This document shows, piece by piece, positions 45,863 to 54,891 of a DNA stretch of 64,000 nucleotides; position 1 is the stretch's first letter; the number at the start of each line of letters is the position of its first letter. Source of the DNA: Polaromonas sp. CF318 (GTDB lineage: Bacteria > Pseudomonadota > Gammaproteobacteria > Burkholderiales > Burkholderiaceae_C); contig NZ_AKIV01000071.1 of the NCBI RefSeq assembly GCF_000282655.1, positions 20,669 through 84,668 of the forward strand, written 5' to 3'. The notes below the pieces were generated by a model, which worked only from the letters and a program-made list of their open reading frames with translations, searched no databases and was not told where the DNA came from. A program made the position numbers and the translations under genes.

Positions 45863-48145
45863 TCAGAGCATCAGCCGCTCGACCTGCTCGACCGGGTAGT
45901 TGCGCCAGCGCCGGTTCAGGGTCTCCTTGGGGCTGGTGTTGCGGGGGTGCACCCGGGCCACGTAGAGGTGCTGGTCGGGATTGACCACGATGCGCTTGTG
46001 CCGCGGGGCCCAGACGAAGGCGTTGTCTTCGCCCACATTGATGTCGGCAAAAGGCGCGCCGCGCCAGAATTCCCGGCGGTAGCACAGGGTCCCGCCGCAG
46101 ACCCAGGGCGAGCGCCCGTCGTACACATACTGCCAGGCGCGCCGCCCCTCGGGCGCGTAGAAGAACACCTTGTCCAGGCCGCAGATGTCCGCGCCCTGCT
46201 CCAGCAAGGCCCTGACCTGGGAGCTGAGCCAGCCCGGTGCCATCCAGTCGTCGTCGTCCCAGTGCGCGATCAGCTCGCCGCGGGCCATCTCGCAGGCGAC
46301 GTTGCGTTTGGCGCCCAGGCTCAGCTTGCGCTCCAGCCGCATGTAGTGAATGGCTTCGTGCGACGGGATCAGGTCGGCCACGCTGTCGCGTCCGTCGTCC
46401 AGCACGATCAACTCGCGCGGGCCGTAATCCTGCGCCAGGAAGTTGCGGATGGCCTGCGGCACGAAGTCGCGCCGGTCGGCGGTGGGCATGATGCAGGACA
46501 CCAGCGGCCGCGCGGCCGCCATGGGCGCCGGCACGGTGGCGGCGGGCGGAAAATAAAAATCGCGGTCGCGCTCCAGGCAAGGCGGCTGCGGCACGCGCGC
46601 CCAGGCGGTTTGCTGCAGGTAGTGGCCTTCCCTGAATTTCCAGGTGTTGTTGTCGTGGCGCACGTAGATGTGCAGCTCGCGTCCCGGCAAGCGGCACAGG
46701 CGCGCGCCGCCGGCCAGGACCTTGAGCAGAAAATCGGCATCCTCGCGCAGCGAGGTGGCGGGATAGCGGCCGTGGGTCTCCCACAGGCTGCGCCGGAACA
46801 GCAGGGAGCCGCCGCTGACGTTTTCCACGAACATGCGGCGAAACAGCGCGCGGCTGGGCGCCCAGAACTCGGCCTGCGCCCGGGCCATGAACAGCATGTC
46901 GTTCAGCCCCGTGATGTCGGCGATGTTGTGCAGGATGGGCGCGGCCTGGCGGCTCAGGCGCTGCTCGCCGTACCAGTCATCGTCGTCCCAGTGCGCGACC
47001 AGCTCGCCCCGGGCCAGGCGCACCGCTTCGTTGCGCTTGGCGCCTATGCTGGTCCTGGGGGCCACCCGCACGCAGCGTATGCGTTCGTCGCTGATGCCGG
47101 CGGGCAGGTCGCTGTCTTCCTCGTAAACGATGATGAGTTCCAGCGCCGGGTAGTCCTGGCGCTGGAAGTAGCGTATCGATTGTTCGACGAAGGCGGGCCG
47201 GGCGCGCGTGGGCATGATGCAGCTGAGCAGCGGCGCCCCGGCAACCGGTGCCGGGTCCGGCACCGGTTGCGGCGGGGCCAGGGCCGCGGCCGGCGGCACA
47301 AAGATGCGCATGCGCTCGGGCATGGCAAAGTAGCGGCACTGCTCGCCGGCGCAGTGCGCGTGGTAAGGTGCGGGCGGGTGCTGGGCCTCGCCGCGCCAGG
47401 CGCAGAAGCGGTCCTGGTACAGCCGCTTGCTGGTGTCCAGCAGGCTGTCCTCCAGCCGGGACCGCCGCGGGCAAGGCGGCGCCCGGTGCACAAAAGCGCC
47501 CTGGGCCCAGACCCCGCGAAAGCCGGACCGCGCGGCGCGTATGTTGTAGTCCATCTCCCAGCACGGCCCCTGGGCATAGGCCGTATCGGCCACGCCTATG
47601 GCGGCCACCACTTCGTTCCTCACCACATAACAAAAATCGGACAGGCTGTGCAGCGGCTCCAGCGTGACGCAGGCATGGCCGAACCTGGCCGCCAGCGCAT
47701 CGGCCTGGTTCCACAAGGCGTCCTGCGACTCCCCGCAGGCCGGCGCCACGGCCTGCTCGTTCCAGCAGCGGTTGGTCGAAGGGCCGGCCAGGCCGTGGCT
47801 GGGGTCGGCGTCCAGCGCGGCCAGCAACAGTTCCAGCCATCCCGGCGTGACCCGCGCGCCGTTTTCCAGGAACACGTAGATATCGGCCGGCACCCCCACC
47901 AGCCGGTTAAAGCATGCGGCCGCGCCTTCATGCACAGGCCCACGCAGTTGCTCCAGGCCCGGCAGGGCCTCAAAGCGCGCCTGCAGCGCGACGGCCTCGG
48001 CCTCGTCGGCCGGGTCCGGCAGCAGCCGCAGGCCGAAGGGCATGGGCGTGTTCTCGAACAGGCTGGCCAGCGTGGCCGCCAGCGCATGGTCATGCGCGGC
48101 CACATACACGCCGATCAGGATCTGGCGCTCTTGCGGGGCCGGCAT
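45863..48145 (-). CDS. Triple GT-A glycosyltransferase
   Basis: 760 aa with three family-2-like modules. Residues about 1-270 form the first, which lacks a DxD (YVFLENGARVTPGW instead). The second (about 305-530) and third (about 545-760) each have SCIMPT at the start and HWDDDDW (DxD metal site). Such multi-domain enzymes assemble short glycans or glycosylate proteins in the cytoplasm. Last gene of operon A, starting next to the FkbM stop (48146). Candidate targets are the repetitive operon proteins (inference). No transmembrane helix. Confidence 0.85.
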   Translation of the reverse strand: MPAPQERQILIGVYVAAHDHALAATLASLFENTPMPFGLRLLPDPADEAEAVALQARFEALPGLEQLRGPVHEGAAACFNRLVGVPADIYVFLENGARVTPGWLELLLAALDADPSHGLAGPSTNRCWNEQAVAPACGESQDALWNQADALAARFGHACVTLEPLHSLSDFCYVVRNEVVAAIGVADTAYAQGPCWEMDYNIRAARSGFRGVWAQGAFVHRAPPCPRRSRLEDSLLDTSKRLYQDRFCAWRGEAQHPPAPYHAHCAGEQCRYFAMPERMRIFVPPAAALAPPQPVPDPAPVAGAPLLSCIMPTRARPAFVEQSIRYFQRQDYPALELIIVYEEDSDLPAGISDERIRCVRVAPRTSIGAKRNEAVRLARGELVAHWDDDDWYGEQRLSRQAAPILHNIADITGLNDMLFMARAQAEFWAPSRALFRRMFVENVSGGSLLFRRSLWETHGRYPATSLREDADFLLKVLAGGARLCRLPGRELHIYVRHDNNTWKFREGHYLQQTAWARVPQPPCLERDRDFYFPPAATVPAPMAAARPLVSCIMPTADRRDFVPQAIRNFLAQDYGPRELIVLDDGRDSVADLIPSHEAIHYMRLERKLSLGAKRNVACEMARGELIAHWDDDDWMAPGWLSSQVRALLEQGADICGLDKVFFYAPEGRRAWQYVYDGRSPWVCGGTLCYRREFWRGAPFADINVGEDNAFVWAPRHKRIVVNPDQHLYVARVHPRNTSPKETLNRRWRNYPVEQVERLML

Positions 48146-49018
48146 CTACCACTCCTCGCGGCTGGCCAGCAGGCCCGCGCCCAGCAGCGCCTCCAGCGTG
48201 CGCCAGGGGCTGCCCGGGGTTTCGTCGCCCCAGTCGCCCACCGCGTCCAGCAACTGCTCCAGCGCCACCGCCTGGGCGTTCACCGAACGGTAAAAGCGTG
48301 GGTAGCACAGCAGCAGTTCCTCCGCGCAGGCGCGTATCAGCGCCTCGCGGCGCGCCGGTTCGGGGGCATGAAAAGAAACATACAGCGTGGGCAGGCCCAT
48401 CTGCGGCAGGCGCCGCCACAGGCCGGGGATCAGCGTGTACTCGCCGCCCTCGATGTCCATCTTGATGAAGTTGCAGTCGTCTATCCCATTGAGCGCCAGG
48501 AAGCTCTCCAGGTCCAGGCCATGGACCTCGCGGCAGGGTTGGCCGACTGCGCCCGGTGCGGCCAGCATGCCCGACATGCTGTCGCCGAAGCGGCTTTGCT
48601 CGCCGAAATAAAGCCCTCCCGCGTAGAGCCGCAGCGGCCCGCTTTCAGGGCTGATGCCGTAGGGGTAGAGGCTGATTCTGGACCGCAACGCGGGATTCGC
48701 CTCGACATTGGCCGCCAGTTCGGCAAAAGCCACCGGGTCCGGCTCCAGGGCATGGGCACGGCGCGAAAGCATGGCGCCGTACAGCACCGTGGGCCCTATC
48801 CAGGCGCCCATGTCGATGTAGGACCGGTCGGGCCGCAGGAAGCGCTGGAACACCTCGAAGGTCTGCGGCTCCCACAGGCCCTCGCCCACGCGGCGCCAGA
48901 AGTCCCTGCGCGCATGGCCGGCGCAAACCCGGAAAGCGCGGTGGTGCACGAACACGCTGAGTTCCTGCAGCTCGTCGCCGGCTGGCGGGCCGGCCTGGAG
49001 GAGCTTGGCTTGTTGCAT
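48146..49018 (-). CDS. FkbM-family methyltransferase
   Basis: 290 aa from ATG 49018 with AAGGGGGA upstream. SAM-binding YIDMGAWIGPTVLYGAM, EPDPVAFAELAANVEAN and the FkbM-type FIKMDIEGGEYTLIPGL are visible. FkbM proteins O-methylate sugars or polyketides. Together with the adjacent glycosyltransferase it could methylate a glycan. It follows the nitrilase-like gene by 19 bp. Confidence 0.85.
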   Translation of the reverse strand: MQQAKLLQAGPPAGDELQELSVFVHHRAFRVCAGHARRDFWRRVGEGLWEPQTFEVFQRFLRPDRSYIDMGAWIGPTVLYGAMLSRRAHALEPDPVAFAELAANVEANPALRSRISLYPYGISPESGPLRLYAGGLYFGEQSRFGDSMSGMLAAPGAVGQPCREVHGLDLESFLALNGIDDCNFIKMDIEGGEYTLIPGLWRRLPQMGLPTLYVSFHAPEPARREALIRACAEELLLCYPRFYRSVNAQAVALEQLLDAVGDWGDETPGSPWRTLEALLGAGLLASREEW

Positions 49019-49037
49019 GGGCGGTCCCCCTTGCCGC

Positions 49038-50417
49038 TTACCAGACCGTCGCAGGGGCCGGGCCCGAGATCGTGGCGCTGAACTCGAAGGCATTGCCCTC
49101 GAAGACAAAGCCCGGCACATTGATCTTGCACCAGACGGCGCCGGCGTAGGGGCTGCTGCCGGCCGCCAGGCGCATCTGGATGCTCACGCCCTGCTTGAGC
49201 GAATCCTGGGTTTGCAGCGACAGCGGTAAATAGTAGTTGTTGCCGTAGAAGTTGGTCTTCTTGCTGCGCGGCTCGCAGACCATGGTCACATAGTTGCCGT
49301 TGTCGTCGTAGACCAGCAGGAAGACGAACTGGTAGTCGGCGCTGGCCTGCCAGAACAGCCGCACGGTGTTGCCCGGGACGGTCTGCTGCGCCGGCACGGC
49401 GCGCACCGGGTAGAAGTTCAGCACGCCGGGGCCGTGGGGATAGAGGTCGCTGACGTCAACTGTGGTTCCGTTGTTCAGCGGAATCGCGGTATCGGGGACC
49501 GGCGTGCTGGACGACATCGGCACATCCGTCAGCGGCGGCACCTGCTCGGCCAGCGTGGAGTGGCGCGCGGCGCCGGAGCCGTCGCAGTTGAACACATAAC
49601 CGCCGAACTGCGTGACCACGCTGGGGGCCTGCACACCCATGCCGCAGGAGGGTACGAGCTGCAGCTGGATCAGGTTCTCCCCGGGCAGCTGCGGCGACTT
49701 CTGCAGGCGGCGCACGGTATCGCGATGGTCCAGGCAGACCTCCAGCCCCCAGGTGATGCCGGCCAGCGAAAACACGCCCGCGCCGTCGTAGTTGAGCACC
49801 TGCTGCTCGCGCCCCGGTCCGCCCGTGGTCGAGGGTGCCAGGTGGTCGACCTCACCGAGCAGCAGGCTGTTGGGGCCGGCCGCGGTGGCGAGGAAGTCCA
49901 CGCCCGACATGAGTTCCTTCATCACCACAACCGCGCCCGCGTCGCCCTGTGCCGCCACGCCTCCCAACTGCACCAGCGCGAAGTTGTAGACCTCCTTGTT
50001 GGCCAGCGGGTCGATGTCGTAGGGCGGCGTCTTGAGCGTGGGCGAGGACACGCCCAGGATGGTGCCGAAAGCGAACATCCAGTCGGCCCAGTCCGCGAGG
50101 GCGGCGTAGCCCTGCAGCCTGGTGATGATCTTCTGCACGTCCTCCATCCCGTAGGCGCCGTTCGGGCCCCGGAAAAAGAACTCGGGCGCCATGAAGACAT
50201 TGAGGGTGTCGCTGGGCACGGGCGGCGACGAGGGCGGCGATGCGGACTGCTGCAGCACATCGTACGCGGTGTCCATGGCGCGGAACATCAGCGAGCAGCG
50301 CGCCTCGAGGTCAAGCTCCAGGTTGTCCAGCCCGAGGTAGCTGTTCGAACCATCGGGATTCAGGCCGGGCGCCGTGTCGAGCACGTAGCCTATGAATCGG
50401 ACATTGTTGTAAGCCAT
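49038..50417 (-). CDS. Nitrilase-fold (carbon-nitrogen hydrolase) protein with shared C-terminal domain
   Basis: 459 aa. The catalytic triad of the nitrilase superfamily can be placed: Glu79 in VFMAPEFFFRG, Lys167 in VVVMKELMSG, Cys228 in ITWGLEVCLDHRD. Members hydrolyse amide or nitrile C-N bonds. Residues about 350-459 (VRLFWQASADYQFVFLLVYD to PGFVFEGNAFEFS) are homologous to the end of the glucanase at 39240-41435. No signal peptide. Fifth gene of operon A. Enzymatic activity is plausible but unproven; the substrate is unknown. Confidence 0.75.
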   Translation of the reverse strand: MAYNNVRFIGYVLDTAPGLNPDGSNSYLGLDNLELDLEARCSLMFRAMDTAYDVLQQSASPPSSPPVPSDTLNVFMAPEFFFRGPNGAYGMEDVQKIITRLQGYAALADWADWMFAFGTILGVSSPTLKTPPYDIDPLANKEVYNFALVQLGGVAAQGDAGAVVVMKELMSGVDFLATAAGPNSLLLGEVDHLAPSTTGGPGREQQVLNYDGAGVFSLAGITWGLEVCLDHRDTVRRLQKSPQLPGENLIQLQLVPSCGMGVQAPSVVTQFGGYVFNCDGSGAARHSTLAEQVPPLTDVPMSSSTPVPDTAIPLNNGTTVDVSDLYPHGPGVLNFYPVRAVPAQQTVPGNTVRLFWQASADYQFVFLLVYDDNGNYVTMVCEPRSKKTNFYGNNYYLPLSLQTQDSLKQGVSIQMRLAAGSSPYAGAVWCKINVPGFVFEGNAFEFSATISGPAPATVW

Positions 50418-50447
50418 GCTGTTTCTCCTGTTAAAAATGCTCGGGGG

Positions 50448-51083
50448 TCATCGGATGAGCGGCGCCAGACCGTAGGTGAACTTGATGATGTGGTTGACGT
50501 ACACGTTGATCGGACGCGTTTCGTACTGGCTCACCTGGACCGGGGGGGACTGGCCATCCTCGGTCACAGGCCCGGTGGTCGGCGTGGAGGTGCTGCTGGA
50601 CGCGCCGGACGCCGTGCCGCTGGACGAAGGGGTGGCCGGCGCGGGCGCGCTGTCGTAGTCGTGCGCATGGGTTTGCAGGGCGAAGGACTGGGTCGAGCCC
50701 ACGCCGCTGCTTTGCCCCTGGCCGCCGGGCGGCAGCTGGCGCGTGGCGATGTCGGGATCGTTCTGGGTGCCCGTGCCGACGCCGCGCAGGAAGTACCCGC
50801 GGTAGTCGGGAATCAGGAACTGGTTGCCGCTGCCGCCATAGACATAACCCAGCACGGCGAACAACTCGGGATAGTCATAAGTGGGCAGCGAGCGGCCGTC
50901 GCAAAACATCCAGCCCCAGGCTTCCAGCGGGTCGGTCACGTAGTCCTGCGGCGCCGCGGGACTGGCCGCACCGGCGCTCTCGGGCGCGCCCAATGTGCCG
51001 GCAAAGGCCGTGACGGAGCCGACCGGCAGCTCGCCAAAACCCGGGCGCACGAAGAAGGGAAGGTTCATGCCCGGCGCCATCAT
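50448..51083 (-). CDS. Phage tail-collar domain protein
   Basis: 211 aa from ATG 51083, overlapping the stop of the 1000-aa gene (ATGA). The collar domain shows GSVTAFAG, GWMFCDGRSLPTYDYPELFA, VLGYVYGGSGNQFLIPDYRG and YFLRGV. A Ser/Thr/Pro-rich linker (PSSSGTASGASSSTSTPT) and a conserved tip follow. The family forms trimeric tail-fibre or MdpB-like surface proteins. There is no other tail gene in the window, so it is probably a free-standing adhesin-like or spike component. Confidence 0.85.
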   Translation of the reverse strand: MMAPGMNLPFFVRPGFGELPVGSVTAFAGTLGAPESAGAASPAAPQDYVTDPLEAWGWMFCDGRSLPTYDYPELFAVLGYVYGGSGNQFLIPDYRGYFLRGVGTGTQNDPDIATRQLPPGGQGQSSGVGSTQSFALQTHAHDYDSAPAPATPSSSGTASGASSSTSTPTTGPVTEDGQSPPVQVSQYETRPINVYVNHIIKFTYGLAPLIR

Positions 51084-54082
51084 GTCGCGGCACTCCCCGG
51101 ATTCTCCAAACGCCCAAAACTCTCTATGGCCGCACCGGGCACCAGCTCGGCACAGGTCTCGTCCAGCACCTGCATGGCCGTGGGCACCAGCACTTCCCAG
51201 CACGGGCCTATGGGCCGCACCGGATGGCGCGCCGGCCCCGACAGCTTGAGGTCGTTGACCAGCGGCACGTCGACCGGGTTGGCCGGCGCCAGCCGGTCAG
51301 CCGAGGCCCACAACATGCCGGACGAGTAGAAATACAGGAAAGCCATCACATGGGCGGGCTGCACCGGCAGCAGCACGCGCGCCTGGTCGGCCTGCAGAAA
51401 GCTCGCGAACAGCGCGTCGTCGTCGGCGGCCAGGCTGCCCAGCTCCACGCCACCGCCGCAGCCAGGGCCGGGGCTGGCGTAAAAGCTGTAGGCCATTTCA
51501 TTCCATTCCAGCACTTCGTCGAAGAACTGCAGGTAGCGCGGCTCGTAGACGGCGAACTCCGAGGGCGGCGACTGCGCGAAACCCCGCTCGTTCATGCCGG
51601 TCAGCGTGAGCATGCGCTCCAGCAACAGGCGCAGGCAGGCGTTCCGAAGTTCGCGCTGCTCGATCTGCCGGTTCGCCAGCGGCGAGCGCGTGGCCGCGCG
51701 GCCTTGCGGGCCGCCCTCGACGCGGACCTGGTAGGCGGCCAGCCGCTCCTGGTAGGCGCGCATGACGGCGGCGTAAATACGGATGCGCCACTCGTCCATG
51801 CAGCGCTCCGAGGGCGCGCACTGGATCTCGACGTTGACCTGCACCTGCGCGTCACTGGGCGGGGAAATGCCGGGCGGGTAATCGAGCACCGACACCGGCA
51901 CGCTGTCGTCCTCGCCGGACAGCGCCGTTCCGTCCGGGCTGCCGGGCGGGGTGATGGCCTGCCGCCCCACCAGCACCACGGGCGCCGGCAGGCCGGCGGG
52001 CGCGCTGACGTAAGCGACAAAGGCCTTGGTGGCGCAGTAGCCGGCGGGAACCGCGATCTGCTTTTCCTCGCCGTCGCGCAGGGTGGCCGAGGCGAAACGC
52101 TGCGCCAGCGGCGGCGGCGCCAGGTCCAGCACGCCGTAGTAGGCGCCCAGGCCGGCGTAGTTGCCCGGCTGGATGTCCTTGAAGGTGGCGATGTGCAGCC
52201 GCGGCGGCGGCACGGGCTTGACGAAGTCCTGCCCGGCCATGGCCTGCTCGCCCGCGATGAAGGCGGCGGCGGGCTTGCACACCATGAACTCCATCATGAG
52301 GCGCTGGCCGTAGTTGACGACGCAGGCCTCGTACACTTTGTTGAGCCAGCGATAGACGCCGCGCAGGCTGTGCGTGCCGGCCGTGTTGTCGACCAGGCTG
52401 ACCACCGAGTCCTCGGTCTGGCTCATGGTGCTGCTGGCGCGCGTCAGGCTCACGCTGCGGCTGATGCGGTTGACAGTCTTGTTGAGGATGTCGCGCGCAA
52501 AACGTGTGGTGTCGTCCAGCCCCGGCGTGGCGCCCGGCTGCACCGTCTTGCTCCACGACCCGTCCAGTGTGGCCTGGGTGGGCGGGCCGTAGCTGCTGGT
52601 GAAATTGTTGTACTGGTTGGTTTCCACCACCCCGGCCACGGTCTTGCGCGCCTCTTCCTGCAGGTTGCTGCGTTCGTCCGCGGCGTCGTTCTGCAGCAGC
52701 TGCTTTTCGCCGCTGCTTTGGCGCAGTTCGTCGAGCTGGCGGTGGGTGCGCTTGTTGGTCACCTCGCGGCGCTCGCCGCGCATCACGTTTTCGATGCGCG
52801 CGACCTCGCCGCACTGGTAGCGCAACAGGCGCTGGCGCACCATCTGCAGCTCGCCGATGGCATAGGGCTCTATCCAGCCCGGCAGCCCCGGCGGCGGCGA
52901 GGCCGCGGCGGCGCCCTGCGCCGCCGGCAGCGGAAACACCTGCTCGCTCAGCACCGGCGTGGCATGCAGCAGTGCATTGATCTGTGCGGTCGTCAGGAAG
53001 GGAGGGTCCGCGGCGACGGGCGCTGACGCGGGATTGCCTTCAGTTGCGGCAGCGGCCGCTACCCCGGCGGCGGCACCGGCCTGCGCCATGCTTTCAAAGG
53101 GCTGCAGCGCCACCTCAATCAGGTGGGCCATGAGCAGGGCCCGGGTGAACTCATCGAGCAGCGCGGTGTCGTAGCCCAGGGTGATCACCAGGGCAAAGTA
53201 GCTCTGCCAGACGCCGTCCAGCGTTTTGGCATAGTCGGCGGAATCAAAATAGCGCCAGTCCAGCGCATAGCGCGAGAGCAGCCGCGTGACCCGCTCGCAG
53301 GCCCTGGCCAGCCAGTCCGCCGGCGCGCCCTCCAGCGGGGGCAGGCGCATAAAAAGTTCGGGGAACCGGCTGACGGGACCTGCAAGGCTGTCCATGTCGC
53401 GGATGAAGTCGCCTGGGTAAACACTGCCGTCAATGAAATCGACGGCCAATTGCTGCGCGGCCTCGCGCGCGCCCTGCGGCTGGTTGCGCGCGCTGACCAG
53501 GTCGCCGAAAAAACCGCACCATGGCGGGCTGGCGCCGGCGTAGCGGACGAAACCGTAGAGCAGGTCGTCGGCGCCAAGCTTGGGCCAGCGCCGCACATAA
53601 ACATAAGGGAAGAGCTCGTCGGGATGGGTGGTGACGATGGGGAACGGCTCGACCGGGTCTATCGGGGGATCCGGCTCAATGGGCGGGCCTGGCGGGCCCG
53701 GCGGCCAGGGCGGGCCGGGCGGCGGCAGCGGCCCGCGCGCGGGACAGGCCACCATGACGCCCTCGAAATGGTGGTCGTCGTTCTGCCCCCTTATGCCGTA
53801 GTGGATATCGGCGAAGATCGCGGTGTTGGTCACGCCGTCGATGTGCACCGGCGTTCTCTGTTGCAGGTAACCCGTGACGTAGCAGCCTGAACGGAACTTG
53901 AATTCAAAAGGCCTGGCCGGCCACTGCCGTGTGATGGTGACCAGCTGGCTGTCGGCCGGGCCGGACTTGCAGGACACATTGGCAAGGGACGGGATGTCGT
54001 CGCCCGGCTCACGGTTGATGGTGAAATCGAAAACCAGGCAGCCGTCCATGGCCGACCAGCTTCTTTTGACCATTTCGTTCAC
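51080..54082 (-). CDS. 1000-aa protein with Pro/Gly-rich hinge, function unknown
   Basis: 1000 aa. I chose GTG 54082 (VNEMVKRSWSAMDG) because CAGGAG lies 7 nt upstream; ATG 54073 is an alternative. Residues about 1-115 look like a beta domain (QLVTITRQWPARPFEFKFRS, HHFEGVMVA). A Pro/Gly tract (PPPGPPWPPGPPGPPIEP, about 125-142) acts as a hinge. A long mostly helical part follows, with a charged coiled-coil-like stretch (about 440-490, RQLDELRQSSGEKQLLQNDA) and a conserved-looking YEACVVNYGQRLMMEFMV. No signal peptide or membrane segment. It is the largest protein of operon A, and its size and multi-domain build suggest a structural or scaffold role. Not recognised. Confidence 0.7.
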   Translation of the reverse strand: MNEMVKRSWSAMDGCLVFDFTINREPGDDIPSLANVSCKSGPADSQLVTITRQWPARPFEFKFRSGCYVTGYLQQRTPVHIDGVTNTAIFADIHYGIRGQNDDHHFEGVMVACPARGPLPPPGPPWPPGPPGPPIEPDPPIDPVEPFPIVTTHPDELFPYVYVRRWPKLGADDLLYGFVRYAGASPPWCGFFGDLVSARNQPQGAREAAQQLAVDFIDGSVYPGDFIRDMDSLAGPVSRFPELFMRLPPLEGAPADWLARACERVTRLLSRYALDWRYFDSADYAKTLDGVWQSYFALVITLGYDTALLDEFTRALLMAHLIEVALQPFESMAQAGAAAGVAAAAATEGNPASAPVAADPPFLTTAQINALLHATPVLSEQVFPLPAAQGAAAASPPPGLPGWIEPYAIGELQMVRQRLLRYQCGEVARIENVMRGERREVTNKRTHRQLDELRQSSGEKQLLQNDAADERSNLQEEARKTVAGVVETNQYNNFTSSYGPPTQATLDGSWSKTVQPGATPGLDDTTRFARDILNKTVNRISRSVSLTRASSTMSQTEDSVVSLVDNTAGTHSLRGVYRWLNKVYEACVVNYGQRLMMEFMVCKPAAAFIAGEQAMAGQDFVKPVPPPRLHIATFKDIQPGNYAGLGAYYGVLDLAPPPLAQRFASATLRDGEEKQIAVPAGYCATKAFVAYVSAPAGLPAPVVLVGRQAITPPGSPDGTALSGEDDSVPVSVLDYPPGISPPSDAQVQVNVEIQCAPSERCMDEWRIRIYAAVMRAYQERLAAYQVRVEGGPQGRAATRSPLANRQIEQRELRNACLRLLLERMLTLTGMNERGFAQSPPSEFAVYEPRYLQFFDEVLEWNEMAYSFYASPGPGCGGGVELGSLAADDDALFASFLQADQARVLLPVQPAHVMAFLYFYSSGMLWASADRLAPANPVDVPLVNDLKLSGPARHPVRPIGPCWEVLVPTAMQVLDETCAELVPGAAIESFGRLENPGSAAT

Positions 54083-54160
54083 TCGGACGCTCCTGTGGGA
54101 TGGGCATGCGGCCCGCAACGCCGGCGCGCGGCGCTGGGGCCGGGCGCCGGCGAGGCGGGT

Positions 54161-54778
54161 TTAGCACATCACGATGTTTTCGAGGTTGAAGGCGAAAGGC
54201 GTCGAATTGGCGCCGGGGCCGCCACCGGTCATGACGATGTCGGCGCTGGCGATGCCCAGCAGGGACAGCTCGGTGTTGATGTTGGAGATGATCGCCGAGT
54301 CCATGACCTGGCCCTGCACGATCTGCGAAGCCACGCCGATCCAGATGGTGGGCTTGAACTCGAACACCGCTTTTTGCTGCGGTGCGATCGAGGTCTTGAT
54401 CGCCAGCAGCTTGCCGGCCTTGTAGATGCTGGCGTTGATGGCGCCCACGGGCAGGCTGTTGAGCACCTGCACTTCCTTGGAGCTGGTGCCGGCGCCGGCA
54501 GGCACCAGGCGGTCTCCCGAGGTCGTCAGCGCCATCTGGAACAGCTGGCCGTTCTGCGCGTCGAGCTGCGGCGTGTAGTTGCCGTAGCTGTCGCTGGCGC
54601 CGACCTGCATGGTCATGGGGAAGGTGAAGGGATGGTTGTCACCCTGTCCGCAGTAGCGGATGACCTGCCAGGCCACCGCGAGCTCGTCGAAGTTGGTCGC
54701 GACGTTCTTCTGGAAGATCACGATCTCCGAGTTGTTCGCGTCATTCGAGTTGTTGATGAAATTCAGCGCAATATCCAT
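54161..54778 (-). CDS. Conserved ~205-aa protein, paralogue 1
   Basis: 205 aa beginning MDIALNFINNSNDANNSEIV. No signal peptide; it looks like an all-beta soluble protein. It is closely related throughout to the neighbour at 54892-55512, especially SNDxNxSExVIxQKNV at the start, QKAVFxxxPxxWIGV, and INTELSLxGIASADIVMTGG at the end. I do not recognise a characterised family. Start ATG 54778 follows CAGGAG by 7 nt. It lies 113 bp after its paralogue and 78 bp before the 1000-aa gene. Confidence 0.75.
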   Translation of the reverse strand: MDIALNFINNSNDANNSEIVIFQKNVATNFDELAVAWQVIRYCGQGDNHPFTFPMTMQVGASDSYGNYTPQLDAQNGQLFQMALTTSGDRLVPAGAGTSSKEVQVLNSLPVGAINASIYKAGKLLAIKTSIAPQQKAVFEFKPTIWIGVASQIVQGQVMDSAIISNINTELSLLGIASADIVMTGGGPGANSTPFAFNLENIVMC

Positions 54779-54891
54779 GGTTTACTCCTGTTGATTAAAA
54801 AAGATGGCAGCGCACCGTGCGTTGCCCGTTTGCCATCGTTGCCCTGCTGCCCCGGCGGCGAACCCTGCGTGTCCAGTCCCGGCGGTCTCCC

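Noticed and set aside
53640..53740. CRISPR-like or tandem DNA repeat
   Set aside because: The repetition is the Pro/Gly coding tract of the 1000-aa protein, in frame and without spacers.
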